A DNA stretch of 64,000 bases. Source: Aeromicrobium duanguangcaii. GTDB taxonomy: Bacteria; Actinomycetota; Actinomycetes; Propionibacteriales; Nocardioidaceae. Position numbers and translations under genes: made by a program. The first letter of the stretch is position 1, and each line of letters opens with the position of its first letter. Below, piece after piece: positions 9,140 to 17,095 of the stretch. A model generated the notes under the pieces. The model saw nothing but the letters and a program-made list of their open reading frames with translations, was not told where the DNA came from and did not search any database. The stretch spans positions 124,001 to 188,000 of the forward strand of contig NZ_CP101990.1 of NCBI RefSeq assembly GCF_024508295.1. The letters run 5' to 3'.

Positions 9140-10174
9140 GGGGATCTCCTTCGGGGTACCCGTCGGGACGGGGGACGGATGACGGGGGACGGTGACCAGC
9201 ACGCGGGCGCCCGGGCGCCCGTCCTCGGGATCGACGAAGCCGATCGAACCGCCGTGCAGGTCGGTCACCCAGCGGGCGATGGCCAGGCCCAGGCCGGTTC
9301 CACCGCCGCCCTCGGTCTCGGCGAGCGTGCCGAAGCGCTCGAACGCACGGTCGCGCGACTCGGCCGGCACGCCCGGCCCCTCGTCGGCGACCTCGAGTCG
9401 CCAGTCGTCGTCGTCCGCCGTCGCCCGCAACGAGACGGTGCCGCCCGCAGGGGAGTGCCGCAGGGCGTTGTCGACGAGGTTCGCCACCAGCTGGCGCAGC
9501 CGGGACGCGTCGGCCTCGACGGCGAGGTCCACCGGCTCGACGGTCACGGTGATCGTGACGTCGCGGTCGTCGTAGCGGAACTCGTCGGCCGCCGACTCGA
9601 GCAGGTCCGCGACCTCGACCGGCTCGGGCTCCATGGGCGCCGCGCCCGCGTCCAGCCGCGAGAGGTCGAGCAGGTCGGACACGAGGGCCGAGAGGCGCTC
9701 GGCCTGGGCCAGGGCGCTGCGCAGGGCGGTGGGGTCGGGCTCGCTCACACCATCGGCCAGGTTCTCCAGCAGGGCGCACATCGCGGTCAGCGGGGTGCGC
9801 AGCTCGTGGCTGACGTTCGCGATGAGGTCGCGGCGCTGCCGCTCGACCTGCTCCAGCTCGGCCGCCATCGCGTTGAAGGCGCGGGCCAGATCGCCGATCT
9901 CGTCGCGGGAGGTGTCGGTGATCCGGGTGCGGTGCTCGCCGCGAGCCATCCGCGATGCCGCCACCGTCATCTGCCGCAACGGCGAGGTCATCCCCGCCGC
10001 GAGCAATTGCGTGACGGCGAGCGCGAGCGTCACCGTCACCGGGCTGGTCAGCCAGATCGGGACGTCGTTGGCCGCGCCGAACGTGGCCACGACGACCGCC
10101 ACCGAGACACTGGCGGCGACCAGCAGTCCCAGCTTGAACTTGACCGACCGGATCGGGTCCAGAGGGCCGCTCAT
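7625..10174 (-). CDS. sensor histidine kinase in continuous frame with a DUF4173 membrane protein
   Basis: The ATG at 10174 overlaps the response-regulator stop (ATGA). Residues 1-345 are a complete kinase: two membrane helices (about 12-32 and 42-62), HAMP, H-box VSHELRTPLT with His123, N-box NLVDNALRHSP, then DEGPGVP and GTGLGLAIARW ATP-lid motifs. No stop codon follows. The frame continues through a Pro-rich linker into a polytopic DUF4173-type protein, 849 residues in all. An AAGGAG-N6-GTG inside the linker (GTG at 9139) could start the membrane protein on its own. So this is either a true fusion or two genes whose separating stop has been lost or mis-sequenced. Confidence 0.7.
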   Translation of the reverse strand: MSGPLDPIRSVKFKLGLLVAASVSVAVVVATFGAANDVPIWLTSPVTVTLALAVTQLLAAGMTSPLRQMTVAASRMARGEHRTRITDTSRDEIGDLARAFNAMAAELEQVERQRRDLIANVSHELRTPLTAMCALLENLADGVSEPDPTALRSALAQAERLSALVSDLLDLSRLDAGAAPMEPEPVEVADLLESAADEFRYDDRDVTITVTVEPVDLAVEADASRLRQLVANLVDNALRHSPAGGTVSLRATADDDDWRLEVADEGPGVPAESRDRAFERFGTLAETEGGGGTGLGLAIARWVTDLHGGSIGFVDPEDGRPGARVLVTVPRHPSPVPTGTPKEIPVASTCSPASPPPQPPLTPLPSMTDSLFGGFWPDRGTPGRPRLLGWALGVGVLAGIALPFNDLGVGTFLVLMAAGLLMLFASPRRREPFTIACAALCTALASVAVIRDAEWIVILCLMAGGGLATVALTGARRVPAFVISAMAWPLAGLRGLPWLSRTLRTLTGTGNGIAVLRTVLWSVLGVVVFAALFMSADALFAEWFGALVPDLGSADFAVRLFVAVAIAGIALAGAYLALNPPRVETVRWDSRPVAKRFEWLVPVLVIDAVFIAFLVAQAAAIFGGRAYFERTTGLTYAEYVHQGFGQLTVATALTLLVVWAASRKAPRETVTDRAWLRGALGLLCVMTLLVVASALHRMSLYQEAYGFTQLRLLVDVFEGWLGLLVLATLAAGWRLRGTWLPRFGLLSGVALLLGIAAINPDAWIADHNLDRYESTGKVDWYFLAQLSDDAVPTLESRLGADRDCVLTTVRPEPGNWLEWNLGRSRAEALGVTTSVNALYDDPCPGQTDD

Positions 10175-10863
10175 CGGTTCGCCTCGACGTCGAGCGCGTA
10201 TCCGACACCGTGCACCGTGCGGATCCGGTCGGCGCCGATCTTGGCGCGCAGACCCTTGACGTGACTGTCGACCGTGCGGGTGCCCGAGGCCTCGGCCCAG
10301 CCCCACACCTCGGCCAGCAGCCGCTCGCGGGACAGGACGTCGCCGGGGGTGGCGGCGAGGCACACCAGCAGGTCGAACTCGGTGGGCGTCAGGTGGATCT
10401 CGTCCTGTGCGATCCACACCCGCCGCGCGCCCACGTCGAGCCGCAGGTCGCCCCACGTGCGCACGGGCTCGGGCGCGGCCGCCAGCTCGGCGGCGCGGTC
10501 GACACGGCGCAGCAGCGCGGCCACGCGCGCCACCAGCTCGCGCATGCGGAACGGCTTGGTCAGGTAGTCGTCCGCGCCGACCGCGAGCCCGACCAGCACG
10601 TCGGCCTCGTCGTCGCGGGCGGTGAGCATCAACACCGGGACGGGGCGCACGGCCTGGATCCGGCGACACACCTCGTGCCCGTCGAAGCCGGGCAGCATCA
10701 CGTCCAGCACCACCAGGTCGGGCTCGTGCTTCTCGAACGCCGCCACCGCGCCGGGCCCGTCCCAGGCCCGCACGACCTCGTGACCGTGGGCGGTCAGCCG
10801 GTCGCTCACGGCGGCCCCGATGGTCGGCTCGTCCTCGACGAGCAGGATGCGGCGTGCGGTCAT
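10171..10863 (-). CDS. OmpR-family response regulator
   Basis: A 230-residue regulator with a receiver domain (acidic VEDEP at 9-13, phospho-acceptor Asp54 in VVLDVMLPG, Thr in LMLTARDD, Lys in YLTKPF) and a C-terminal winged helix (LTPTEFDLLVCL, SGTRTVDSHVKGLRAKIG). Its stop overlaps the kinase ATG, so the two form one unit. Upstream lies a 220-base gap holding the SRP RNA gene on the other strand. The stimulus is unknown. Confidence 0.92.
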   Translation of the reverse strand: MTARRILLVEDEPTIGAAVSDRLTAHGHEVVRAWDGPGAVAAFEKHEPDLVVLDVMLPGFDGHEVCRRIQAVRPVPVLMLTARDDEADVLVGLAVGADDYLTKPFRMRELVARVAALLRRVDRAAELAAAPEPVRTWGDLRLDVGARRVWIAQDEIHLTPTEFDLLVCLAATPGDVLSRERLLAEVWGWAEASGTRTVDSHVKGLRAKIGADRIRTVHGVGYALDVEANR

Positions 10864-10984
10864 GCCCCCAACCTAGGAGGCCCGATGGGCGGGATGCGGG
10901 GACGAATCGTGAAGATCCTGTGCAGGTCTCCACGCCGCGGGTCTCCGGGGTCCGTCACGCGGCTGGAGCCCGACCCGTATATTG

Positions 10985-11080
10985 GTGTGCAGCCCCTCGC
11001 GTGGCGGCACATCACCCAACTCCCCCAGGGCAGGAATGCAGCAAGGGTCAGTGGTCCCTGCCGGGTACGCGAGGGGTCCT
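10985..11080 (+). ncRNA. ffs: bacterial small SRP RNA (4.5S)
   Basis: The closing stem pairs 10993-11002 (CCCCTCGCGT) with 11067-11076. Inside it is the SRP core with AGGAATGCAGCAAGGGT, which gives the GGAA tetraloop and the asymmetric AGCA bulge bound by Ffh. The outer sequence CCCAACTCCCCCAGGG is the form seen in many actinobacteria. Ends are approximate by a few bases. It targets membrane and secreted proteins together with Ffh. Confidence 0.85.
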
Positions 11081-11087
11081 TGCGTTC

Positions 11088-11852
11088 CTAGGGGTGCACG
11101 CGCGCCGCACGCATGAGGCCGCGGCTGGAGCCCTTCACGAAGGCGGCGCTGGGCTTGCGGCCGTACTCGACGGTGAGCGCGGTCCCGTGCTTGCCGTGGT
11201 AACGGTTGTACCAACCGGTCAGCGTCGGCGAGGTGCCCTTGCCCTGGGCGACGCCGAAGTACTTGCGCTTGAGCTTGAGCTCCTTGGCCAGGCGCTTCTC
11301 GAAGGCGACGTCCTTGCCGGCCTTGCCGATGCCCTTCAAGGGCTGGTGCAGCGAGGTGATGTAGTCCGGCTTGTACTTCTTCAGGAACGCCATCATGGCG
11401 CGGGTCTCGCGCTCGCTGGCCTTCTTGGCGCCGCCGTACGTGCGCCCCTTCTTGCCCTTGATCCAGCCGCTCGTGGGCCAGTTGCGGTTGAGGTCGACGC
11501 CGCGCGCGTTCGTGCGGGTCTTCCTCGCGGCGCCGTCGGGGTTCATCGTGGGGATGATCCACAGCCCGGTGCCCGCCTTGGGCTTGACCCGCTTGATCGC
11601 GTGCAGCGCCGTCTTGCGTCCGGCCGGTTCGTCGCCGTGCATCTGGCCCAGGATCAGCAGGACGCGCTTGGCGTCCGGGTGGCCCCGGTAGTAGCCGACG
11701 ATCTTGCGGCCCTGGTGGCTCTTGCCGATCACGATCTTCTTCGTGACGTAGCTCGGCTCGGCCGCCTGGGCCGGGACGCTCGCCAGCGCCGGTGCGAGCA
11801 GGCCGGCCGACAGGGCCAGGCCCGTCGCGGTCCGCGAAGCCCTCATGAACAT
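11088..11852 (-). CDS. secreted M14-family zinc carboxypeptidase
   Basis: A 254-residue protein with a Sec signal peptide (cleavage after VPAQA, about residue 30) and a compact M14 domain. Zinc ligands are visible as His72 and Glu75 in QMHGDEPAG and His169 in SLHQ. The substrate Arg/Asn site is DLNRNW, the carboxylate pocket follows NPDG, and the catalytic Glu229 is in ALTVEYG. It should cleave C-terminal residues of peptides or peptidoglycan stems outside the cell. The start at 11852 lies four bases after the HerA-like stop, so co-expression is likely; an ATG two codons later is equally possible. Confidence 0.85.
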   Translation of the reverse strand: MFMRASRTATGLALSAGLLAPALASVPAQAAEPSYVTKKIVIGKSHQGRKIVGYYRGHPDAKRVLLILGQMHGDEPAGRKTALHAIKRVKPKAGTGLWIIPTMNPDGAARKTRTNARGVDLNRNWPTSGWIKGKKGRTYGGAKKASERETRAMMAFLKKYKPDYITSLHQPLKGIGKAGKDVAFEKRLAKELKLKRKYFGVAQGKGTSPTLTGWYNRYHGKHGTALTVEYGRKPSAAFVKGSSRGLMRAARVHP

Positions 11853-11856
11853 CTGA

Positions 11857-13584
11857 TCACCGCTTCTTCCTGAAGATGGCCTTGACGATCTCGCGGGCGG
11901 CCGTGCGGCTCGCCTCGCCGATCGCCCGGTCCATGGGGGACATCCGGCGCGACGTGCGGCGTCGGGTGCCCGTGCTCCTGGTTCTGGATCGGGCGAGATC
12001 CTGCTCGAGTCTCTCAGCCTCTCGCGCCGCGCGCTCGCGCTCGGCCTCCGCTGCGGCAGCCTCCGCGGCGGCGTCGGACGCCGCCTTCGTGCGCTCGCCC
12101 AGCACGCTCGCCGCGCCGTCGCTCGACGTCACGGTGGCGTACTTGGCCGTCAGCGGCGAGGCGGCCACGGCGGCCGCCATCGTCTCGGCGGGCGTCGGCT
12201 GCATCGAGCCCTGCGGCGCGCGGACCCGCGTCCACGCGACCGGCGACGGGGCGCCCTTCTCGTTCATCACGGTCACGATGGCCTCGCCGGTCGCGAGTTG
12301 CGTCAGCACCTCGCCGAGGTCGTAGTCGGAGTTCGGATAGGTCGAGACGGTGGCCTTCAGCGCCTTGGCGTCCTGAGGGGTGTGGGCGCGCAGTTGGTGC
12401 TGGATCCGCGACCCGAGCTGGGCCAGGACGTCGTCCGGCACGTCCTTCGGCGTCTGGGTGACGAAGAAGACGCCCACGCCCTTCGACCGGATCAGGCGCA
12501 CGGTCTGGACCACGATCTCGAGGAAGTCCTTCGAGGCGTCCTTGAACAGCAGGTGCGCCTCGTCGAAGAAGAAGACCAGCTTCGGCCGCTCGGTGTCGCC
12601 GACCTCGGGCAGCGTCGAGAACAGCTCGCGCAGCAGGTACATCAGGAAGGTCGAGAACAGCTCGGGACGATCCTGGACGCCCGGGACCTCGAGCAGCGAG
12701 ACGATCCCGGCGCCGGACTCCGAGGTCCGCAGGACGTCCGTGACGTCGAAGGCCGGCTCGCCGAAGAACACGTCCGCGCCGGAGTCGGCGAAGGTGATCA
12801 GCTCGCGCAGGATCACGCCGACCGTGGCGCTCGAGAGGCCGCCGACGGCCTTCAACTCGGGCTTCCCCTCGTCGCTGTCGAGGAACGCCAGGACGGCGCG
12901 CAGGTCCTCGAGCGTGACCAGTCGCAGCTCGGCCTTGCGGGCGTAGTGGAAGACCAGCGACAGCGACGACTCCTGGGTGGCGTTGAGCTCGAGCACCTTC
13001 GCCAGCAGGATCGGGCCGAACGCGTCGACGGTGGCCCGGATCGGCACGCCGGTGCCACGGCCGCCGAGCGAGTAGAACTCCGTCTGCGAGGCGGTCGGCT
13101 GCCAGTCCTGGCCGATGCCGCGGGTGCGCTCGAGGAGCGCGTCACTCGGCTCGCCCGGGGTGGCGATGCCCGACAGGTCGCCCTTGATGTCGACCGCGAA
13201 CACCGGCACGCCGCCGGCGGCCACCTGCTCCGCGAGGACCTGGAGGGTCTTCGTCTTGCCGGTGCCGGTCGCCCCCGCGACGAGGCCGTGCCGGTTCAGC
13301 ATCGCGAAGGGGATGCGCACCGGGACGTCGGCGCGGGGCTCGCCGTTCTCGACGAGGGCGCCGATCTCCAGGGCGGGACCGTCGAACGCGTAGCCCGCCC
13401 GGATGCGTGCGGCCTGCTCGCTCTCGGCGGGGTCCGCCTCGGGCGCCGACCCGGCCTCGGCGGCCTCGGCGGCGGCGGCCAGCTCGTCCGCGTGCCGCTG
13501 CGCCTCCTCGGCGGCTGCCCGGGCCGCGGCGGCCGCCTCCCTCGCTGCGGCGACGTCGTCGGCCGAGGGCTCGGTGGGGCTCAT
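11857..13584 (-). CDS. HerA-like (DUF853/YjgR) ATPase
   Basis: A 575-residue protein. Residues 1-65 are an Ala/Glu-rich coiled coil, followed by a FtsK/HerA-type P-loop ATPase core with Walker A GATGTGKT at 104-111 and Walker B LVFFFDEAHLLF near residue 350. A Gln/Thr sensor lies in VFFVTQTPKDVP. The C-terminal quarter is again Ala/Glu-rich, with a basic RSRTRSTGTRRR tail. DUF853 proteins resemble HerA translocases, but their substrate is not established. A TAGCCT -10 six bases before the ATG suggests a leaderless transcript that continues into the carboxypeptidase gene. Confidence 0.8.
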   Translation of the reverse strand: MSPTEPSADDVAAAREAAAAARAAAEEAQRHADELAAAAEAAEAGSAPEADPAESEQAARIRAGYAFDGPALEIGALVENGEPRADVPVRIPFAMLNRHGLVAGATGTGKTKTLQVLAEQVAAGGVPVFAVDIKGDLSGIATPGEPSDALLERTRGIGQDWQPTASQTEFYSLGGRGTGVPIRATVDAFGPILLAKVLELNATQESSLSLVFHYARKAELRLVTLEDLRAVLAFLDSDEGKPELKAVGGLSSATVGVILRELITFADSGADVFFGEPAFDVTDVLRTSESGAGIVSLLEVPGVQDRPELFSTFLMYLLRELFSTLPEVGDTERPKLVFFFDEAHLLFKDASKDFLEIVVQTVRLIRSKGVGVFFVTQTPKDVPDDVLAQLGSRIQHQLRAHTPQDAKALKATVSTYPNSDYDLGEVLTQLATGEAIVTVMNEKGAPSPVAWTRVRAPQGSMQPTPAETMAAAVAASPLTAKYATVTSSDGAASVLGERTKAASDAAAEAAAAEAERERAAREAERLEQDLARSRTRSTGTRRRTSRRMSPMDRAIGEASRTAAREIVKAIFRKKR

Positions 13585-13695
13585 GTGCTCAGGCTAGTTG
13601 CAGTCCGGCGCCCCGACCGGGGACGAGAATCGGGCCGGACGCACCGTGGTTCGGACAGTGGTCCCGTTTTGCGGCGGGCCCCTTAGACTGACGGC

Positions 13696-13998
13696 GTGAC
13701 CTTTCGCCGCGTGGGGGACGGGCGACCTTACCCCGATCATGGACTGACCCAGCAGGACTGGGCTGCCATCGCGCCCACCCAGGTTCGTCTCGACGACCTC
13801 ACCACCACGAAGAAGACGCTCGACCTCGAGACCCTGCTCGACAGCGACTCGACCTACTTCGGTGATCTGTTCGCGCACGTCGTGGGCTGGAAGGGCGAGC
13901 TCTTCCTCGAGGACGGTCTGCACCGCGCGCTCCGGGCGGCGCTGCAGCAGCGCACCATGGTCCACGCTCGCGTCCACACGATCGGGAAGAACACGTGA
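13696..13998 (+). CDS. VapB-like conserved actinobacterial protein
   Basis: A 100-residue protein beginning MTFRRVGDGRPYPDHGLT and containing TKKTLDLETLLDSDSTYFGDLF and LHRALRAALQQR. This family is widespread in actinobacteria and is often labelled a VapB-family antitoxin. I see no VapC or PIN gene beside it, so the antitoxin role is doubtful. A TAGACT -10 lies six bases before the GTG, so the mRNA is probably leaderless. The stop overlaps the GTG of the following LytR_C gene, so the two are coupled. Confidence 0.6.
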   Translation: MTFRRVGDGRPYPDHGLTQQDWAAIAPTQVRLDDLTTTKKTLDLETLLDSDSTYFGDLFAHVVGWKGELFLEDGLHRALRAALQQRTMVHARVHTIGKNT

Positions 13999-14510
13999 AC
14001 AAGGCCGCACAACGGCTGGTCGTCATGGCCGCCGCAGGGATCTTCGTCATGGGCACGATGCTGGGCATCAAGCTCTCGTTCGCCAGTCCCGAGTCCGTCG
14101 CCGACGAGCCCGCCTGCGAGATCAAGAAGGTCGCGCGAGGCGAGGTGCTCAGCAGCAACCTGGTGATGGTCCATGTGTACAACTCCAGCCGCCGCACCGG
14201 CGCGGCCAACCGCGTGAAGATCAACCTCGAGCGCAAGGGATTCCTCGGCGGCGTGGCCAAGAACAACCCCGGCAAGGTGCGGACCAAGAACGTCACGGTC
14301 CTCACCACCGACCCCGACGACCCCCGCGTCCGGCTCGTGGCCGCGCAGTTCGAGGGCAAGGTCGAGCGCGTCCCGGCCGACTTCGAGATGGAGGACGGCA
14401 TCTCGATCCTCATCGGCCCGAAGTACGAGGGTCTGAAGAAGGACTCGAACACCAAGATCAAGGCGGGCCGCGACGTGTCCGTCTGCGTCCCGGCCATCAC
14501 GCTGCCGTAG
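13995..14510 (+). CDS. membrane-anchored LytR C-terminal-domain protein
   Basis: A 171-residue protein with one N-terminal membrane helix (about residues 8-28) and an extracytoplasmic LytR_C domain. The domain is recognisable from LVMVHVYNSSRRTGAANRV, NLERKGFLGG and the beta strands to the end. Such domains occur in LCP cell-wall ligases and as stand-alone proteins of unknown role. The GTG start overlaps the upstream stop (GTGA), so expression follows the VapB-like gene. The end converges on the antiporter gene with one spare base. Confidence 0.75.
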   Translation: MNKAAQRLVVMAAAGIFVMGTMLGIKLSFASPESVADEPACEIKKVARGEVLSSNLVMVHVYNSSRRTGAANRVKINLERKGFLGGVAKNNPGKVRTKNVTVLTTDPDDPRVRLVAAQFEGKVERVPADFEMEDGISILIGPKYEGLKKDSNTKIKAGRDVSVCVPAITLP

Positions 14511-14511
14511 C

Positions 14512-16020
14512 TCAGTCGCTCCGGCGGGTCCGCGGATCGAGGTCCCACCCCGCTAGCCGGCCGTGGCGGGCCACCGAGCGCAGTCGTCGCTCGACTTCCT
14601 CGCGCTGGTCGCGCGTGGTGACGATGAGCAGGTCGTCGCCGACCAGGATGCGGGTCGTGCGGTGCGGCACCAGCGTCGAGTCGTCGCGGACCACCATGGT
14701 GACCGAGGCTCCGCGAGGCAGCCGCAGCTCGCCCACTTCGACCCCGGCCAGTCGCGAGGCCGAGGGCACGTGGATCTGCAGCAGGTCGGCCGAGACCCGT
14801 TCGAGGGGTGCGGCGTCGATCTCGACCTCGCGTCCCCGGTCGGTCTCCACTCCGCACCAGCGGGCCAGCCAGCCCAGCGGCCCGGCCTGGATGATCGTGT
14901 AGACGACGACCGCGACGAACGTCGTGTTGAACAGGTCGATCGAGTGCGAGACGCCGTTCGCCAGCGGGATCGTCGCCAGCACGATGGGGACCGCCCCACG
15001 GAGCCCGGCCCAGCTGATGAAGAGCTGCTCGCGCCAGCCGACGCGGAACCACGCCGCGCACGCCGCCACCGAGGCTGGCCGGGCGACGAAGGTCAGCAGC
15101 GCACCGATGCCGACGCCCACGCCGATGTGCCACGCCTCGATGTCGCTGGGATGCACGAGCAGGCCCAGCATGACGAACAGGCCGATCTGCGCCAGCCAGC
15201 CGATACCCTCGACGAACGATCGCGTGGCCGAGCGGTGGGGCAGCTCCGTGTTGCCCAGCACGACGGCCGCGACGTAGACGGCCGCGAAGCCGCTGGCGTG
15301 GATCGTCGCGGCCAGCGCGTAGGCCAGTACGGTCATGGCGAACACGACGAGCGGATAGAGACCGGCCGCGGGCAGTGCGGCTCGGCGCAGCAGCTTGGCG
15401 CCCCCGGCACCGACCAGCAGGCCGATCAACGAGCCGATGACGAGCTCGAAGACGACGAGCGCGAAGAAGCCGGCCGGGCCGTAGTGGCTGATCTCTCCGA
15501 CGCTGATCGCCGTGACCAGGACGACGATCGGGGCGTCGTTGAGTCCGGACTCGGCCTCGAGAACGCCCGAGACCCGCCGCTTCAGCGGTACCGAGCGCAG
15601 CACCGAGAAGACCGCCGCGGCGTCCGTGGGGGACAGGACCGCCGCGATGAGGACGGCCAGCTCCCACTCGAGGCCGAAGATCCAGTGCGCGCCGGCGGCC
15701 ACCATGAGGACGCTGAGCGAGGTGCCCAGGGTGGCCAGCAGCACGCCCAGCCCCAGGGATGGTCGCATCTGGGACCAGTTCGTGGTCAGGCCGCCCTCGG
15801 CCAGGATCAGGATCAGTGCCGACAGGCCCAGCATGAGCGCGAGGTTCGCGTCGGCGAACTGGACGCCGGCCCCGTCGTAGCCGATGAGGATCCCCAGGGC
15901 CAGGTACATCAGCAGGGACGGCAGGCCCACGCCGACCGAGAGGCGCACGGCGAGCACCGCGAGGATGAGGACCCCGGACCCCACCAGCAGGATGACGTCG
16001 AGGTCGTGGGCGCTCACCAC
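14512..16020 (-). CDS. potassium/proton antiporter (CPA1, NhaP2-like) with RCK_C domain
   Basis: A 502-residue protein. About 13 membrane helices fill residues 5-395, with the transport-site motif LSPTDAAAVFSVL and ESGLNDAPIVVL of cation:proton antiporters. The last 110 residues are a cytoplasmic TrkA-C/RCK_C-like domain (ADLLQIHVPSASRLAG, LIVTTRDQREEVERRLR). The family exchanges potassium (or sodium) for protons in pH and turgor control, and the C-terminal domain senses ligand. The GTG start has GAGGGAGAGG just ahead. The ion is inferred from the family. Confidence 0.82.
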   Translation of the reverse strand: MVSAHDLDVILLVGSGVLILAVLAVRLSVGVGLPSLLMYLALGILIGYDGAGVQFADANLALMLGLSALILILAEGGLTTNWSQMRPSLGLGVLLATLGTSLSVLMVAAGAHWIFGLEWELAVLIAAVLSPTDAAAVFSVLRSVPLKRRVSGVLEAESGLNDAPIVVLVTAISVGEISHYGPAGFFALVVFELVIGSLIGLLVGAGGAKLLRRAALPAAGLYPLVVFAMTVLAYALAATIHASGFAAVYVAAVVLGNTELPHRSATRSFVEGIGWLAQIGLFVMLGLLVHPSDIEAWHIGVGVGIGALLTFVARPASVAACAAWFRVGWREQLFISWAGLRGAVPIVLATIPLANGVSHSIDLFNTTFVAVVVYTIIQAGPLGWLARWCGVETDRGREVEIDAAPLERVSADLLQIHVPSASRLAGVEVGELRLPRGASVTMVVRDDSTLVPHRTTRILVGDDLLIVTTRDQREEVERRLRSVARHGRLAGWDLDPRTRRSD

Positions 16021-16050
16021 ACCCCTCTCCCTCGCATCGGTGGGGTGATC

Positions 16051-16497
16051 CTAACGGCCGTCGATGTGGTCGATGAGGCGTTCGGTGGCCTCGCGATAGC
16101 CCGGCACGCCCCGGCCCACGACGTGCACGACGGCGACGTCGGCCACGTACGAGTGGTGCCGGAAGGGCTCGCGGGCCATGACGTCGGAGATGTGGACCTC
16201 GGCCACCGGCAGGGCCACGCCCGACAGCGCGTCGCGCAGGACGACGGAGGTGTGGGTCAGCCCACCGGGGTTGATCACGATCCCGGTGCAGTCGTGGCGC
16301 GCCTCGTGGATGGCGTCGATCAGCACGCCCTCGTGGTTGCTCTGGATCGCCCGGATCTCGTACCCGCGTGCCGTGGCGGCCTCGGTGACGAGCGCTTCGA
16401 CGTCGTCGAGCGTCTCGGTGCCGTAGACGGCCGGCTCACGGGTGCCCAGCAGGTTCAGGTTGGGCCCGTTGACGAGCAGCAGCCGGCGCGTGGTCAC
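16051..16497 (-). CDS. aroQ: 3-dehydroquinate dehydratase, type II
   Basis: A 148-residue class II dehydroquinase that removes water from 3-dehydroquinate in the shikimate pathway and works as a dodecamer. Signature segments: GPNLNLLGTREP with catalytic Tyr25 in AVYG, IQSNHEG, INPGGLTHTSVVLRDAL (Asn76), EVHISDV (His102) and REPFRHHS (Arg109). The GTG start has TAGGTT six bases upstream, so the transcript is probably leaderless. No other aro gene is adjacent. Confidence 0.95.
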   Translation of the reverse strand: MTTRRLLLVNGPNLNLLGTREPAVYGTETLDDVEALVTEAATARGYEIRAIQSNHEGVLIDAIHEARHDCTGIVINPGGLTHTSVVLRDALSGVALPVAEVHISDVMAREPFRHHSYVADVAVVHVVGRGVPGYREATERLIDHIDGR

Positions 16498-16563
16498 GCG
16501 ATCAACCTACCGGGAGCAGCCGCTCTCCCCGCCGATGAACCGCGCAGGGCCTAGTCTCGAGGA

Positions 16564-17091
16564 GTGGACATCCTGGTGGTGCATGCCTCCAAGTACGGCT
16601 CCGCGCGCCGCTACGCCGAGTGGATCGCCGAGGCGCTGGACGCGCCCGTCGCGGCCTCCGACGAGGTCTCGCCCGCCCAGCTGGCCGAGCACGACCTCGT
16701 GGTCTTCTGTGCCGCGATCTACGGGCCGATGCTGCGTGACAGCGGCGTGCTCAAGGACGCGATGCAGATCGGCGGCTCGACCCGCTGGGTGCTCGTGACG
16801 GTGGGCCTGAGCGACCCGGACCTCTCCACGAAGCGCGACGAGCTGGTCGCCGCGAAGTTCGAGGCCTCGCTGCGGGACCGGCTCGAGGTCTTCCATCTGC
16901 GCGGCGCGATGGACCGCGACCGGCTCAACATGGTCGAGCGGTCGATGATGTCGGGCGTGCGCAAGGCGTTGACGGGGAAGCGTGCTCGCACGCCCGACGA
17001 CCAGGCGATGTTGGAGGTCCTGAGCGACCCCGCGGTCGACCTCACGGACCGCGCAGCGATAGCGCCGATCGTGGAGTCGTGCCTACGCTGA
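16564..17091 (+). CDS. flavodoxin-domain protein (HemG-like)
   Basis: A 175-residue protein. The N-terminal phosphate loop HASKYGSARRYAEWI and the FCAAIYGPML segment identify a long-chain flavodoxin-like fold as in HemG or Flavodoxin_5 proteins that bind FMN. The loop HASKYGSAR is a variant of T/SxTGNT. It may reduce an unknown partner or serve in protoporphyrinogen oxidation; the tail from about residue 125 is helical and not diagnostic. TAGTCT lies six bases before the GTG (leaderless). The F420-type oxidoreductase begins five bases after the stop but has its own -10 box. Confidence 0.7.
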   Translation: MDILVVHASKYGSARRYAEWIAEALDAPVAASDEVSPAQLAEHDLVVFCAAIYGPMLRDSGVLKDAMQIGGSTRWVLVTVGLSDPDLSTKRDELVAAKFEASLRDRLEVFHLRGAMDRDRLNMVERSMMSGVRKALTGKRARTPDDQAMLEVLSDPAVDLTDRAAIAPIVESCLR

Positions 17092-17095
17092 CGTC

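Noticed and set aside
10175-10933. Extension of the kinase frame upstream over the response regulator
   Set aside because: The response regulator occupies this DNA in another frame with clear motifs, and the kinase ATG overlaps its stop.
13696-13998. Calling a complete VapBC toxin-antitoxin system
   Set aside because: Only a VapB-like gene is present. The partner is a LytR_C protein, not a PIN nuclease.
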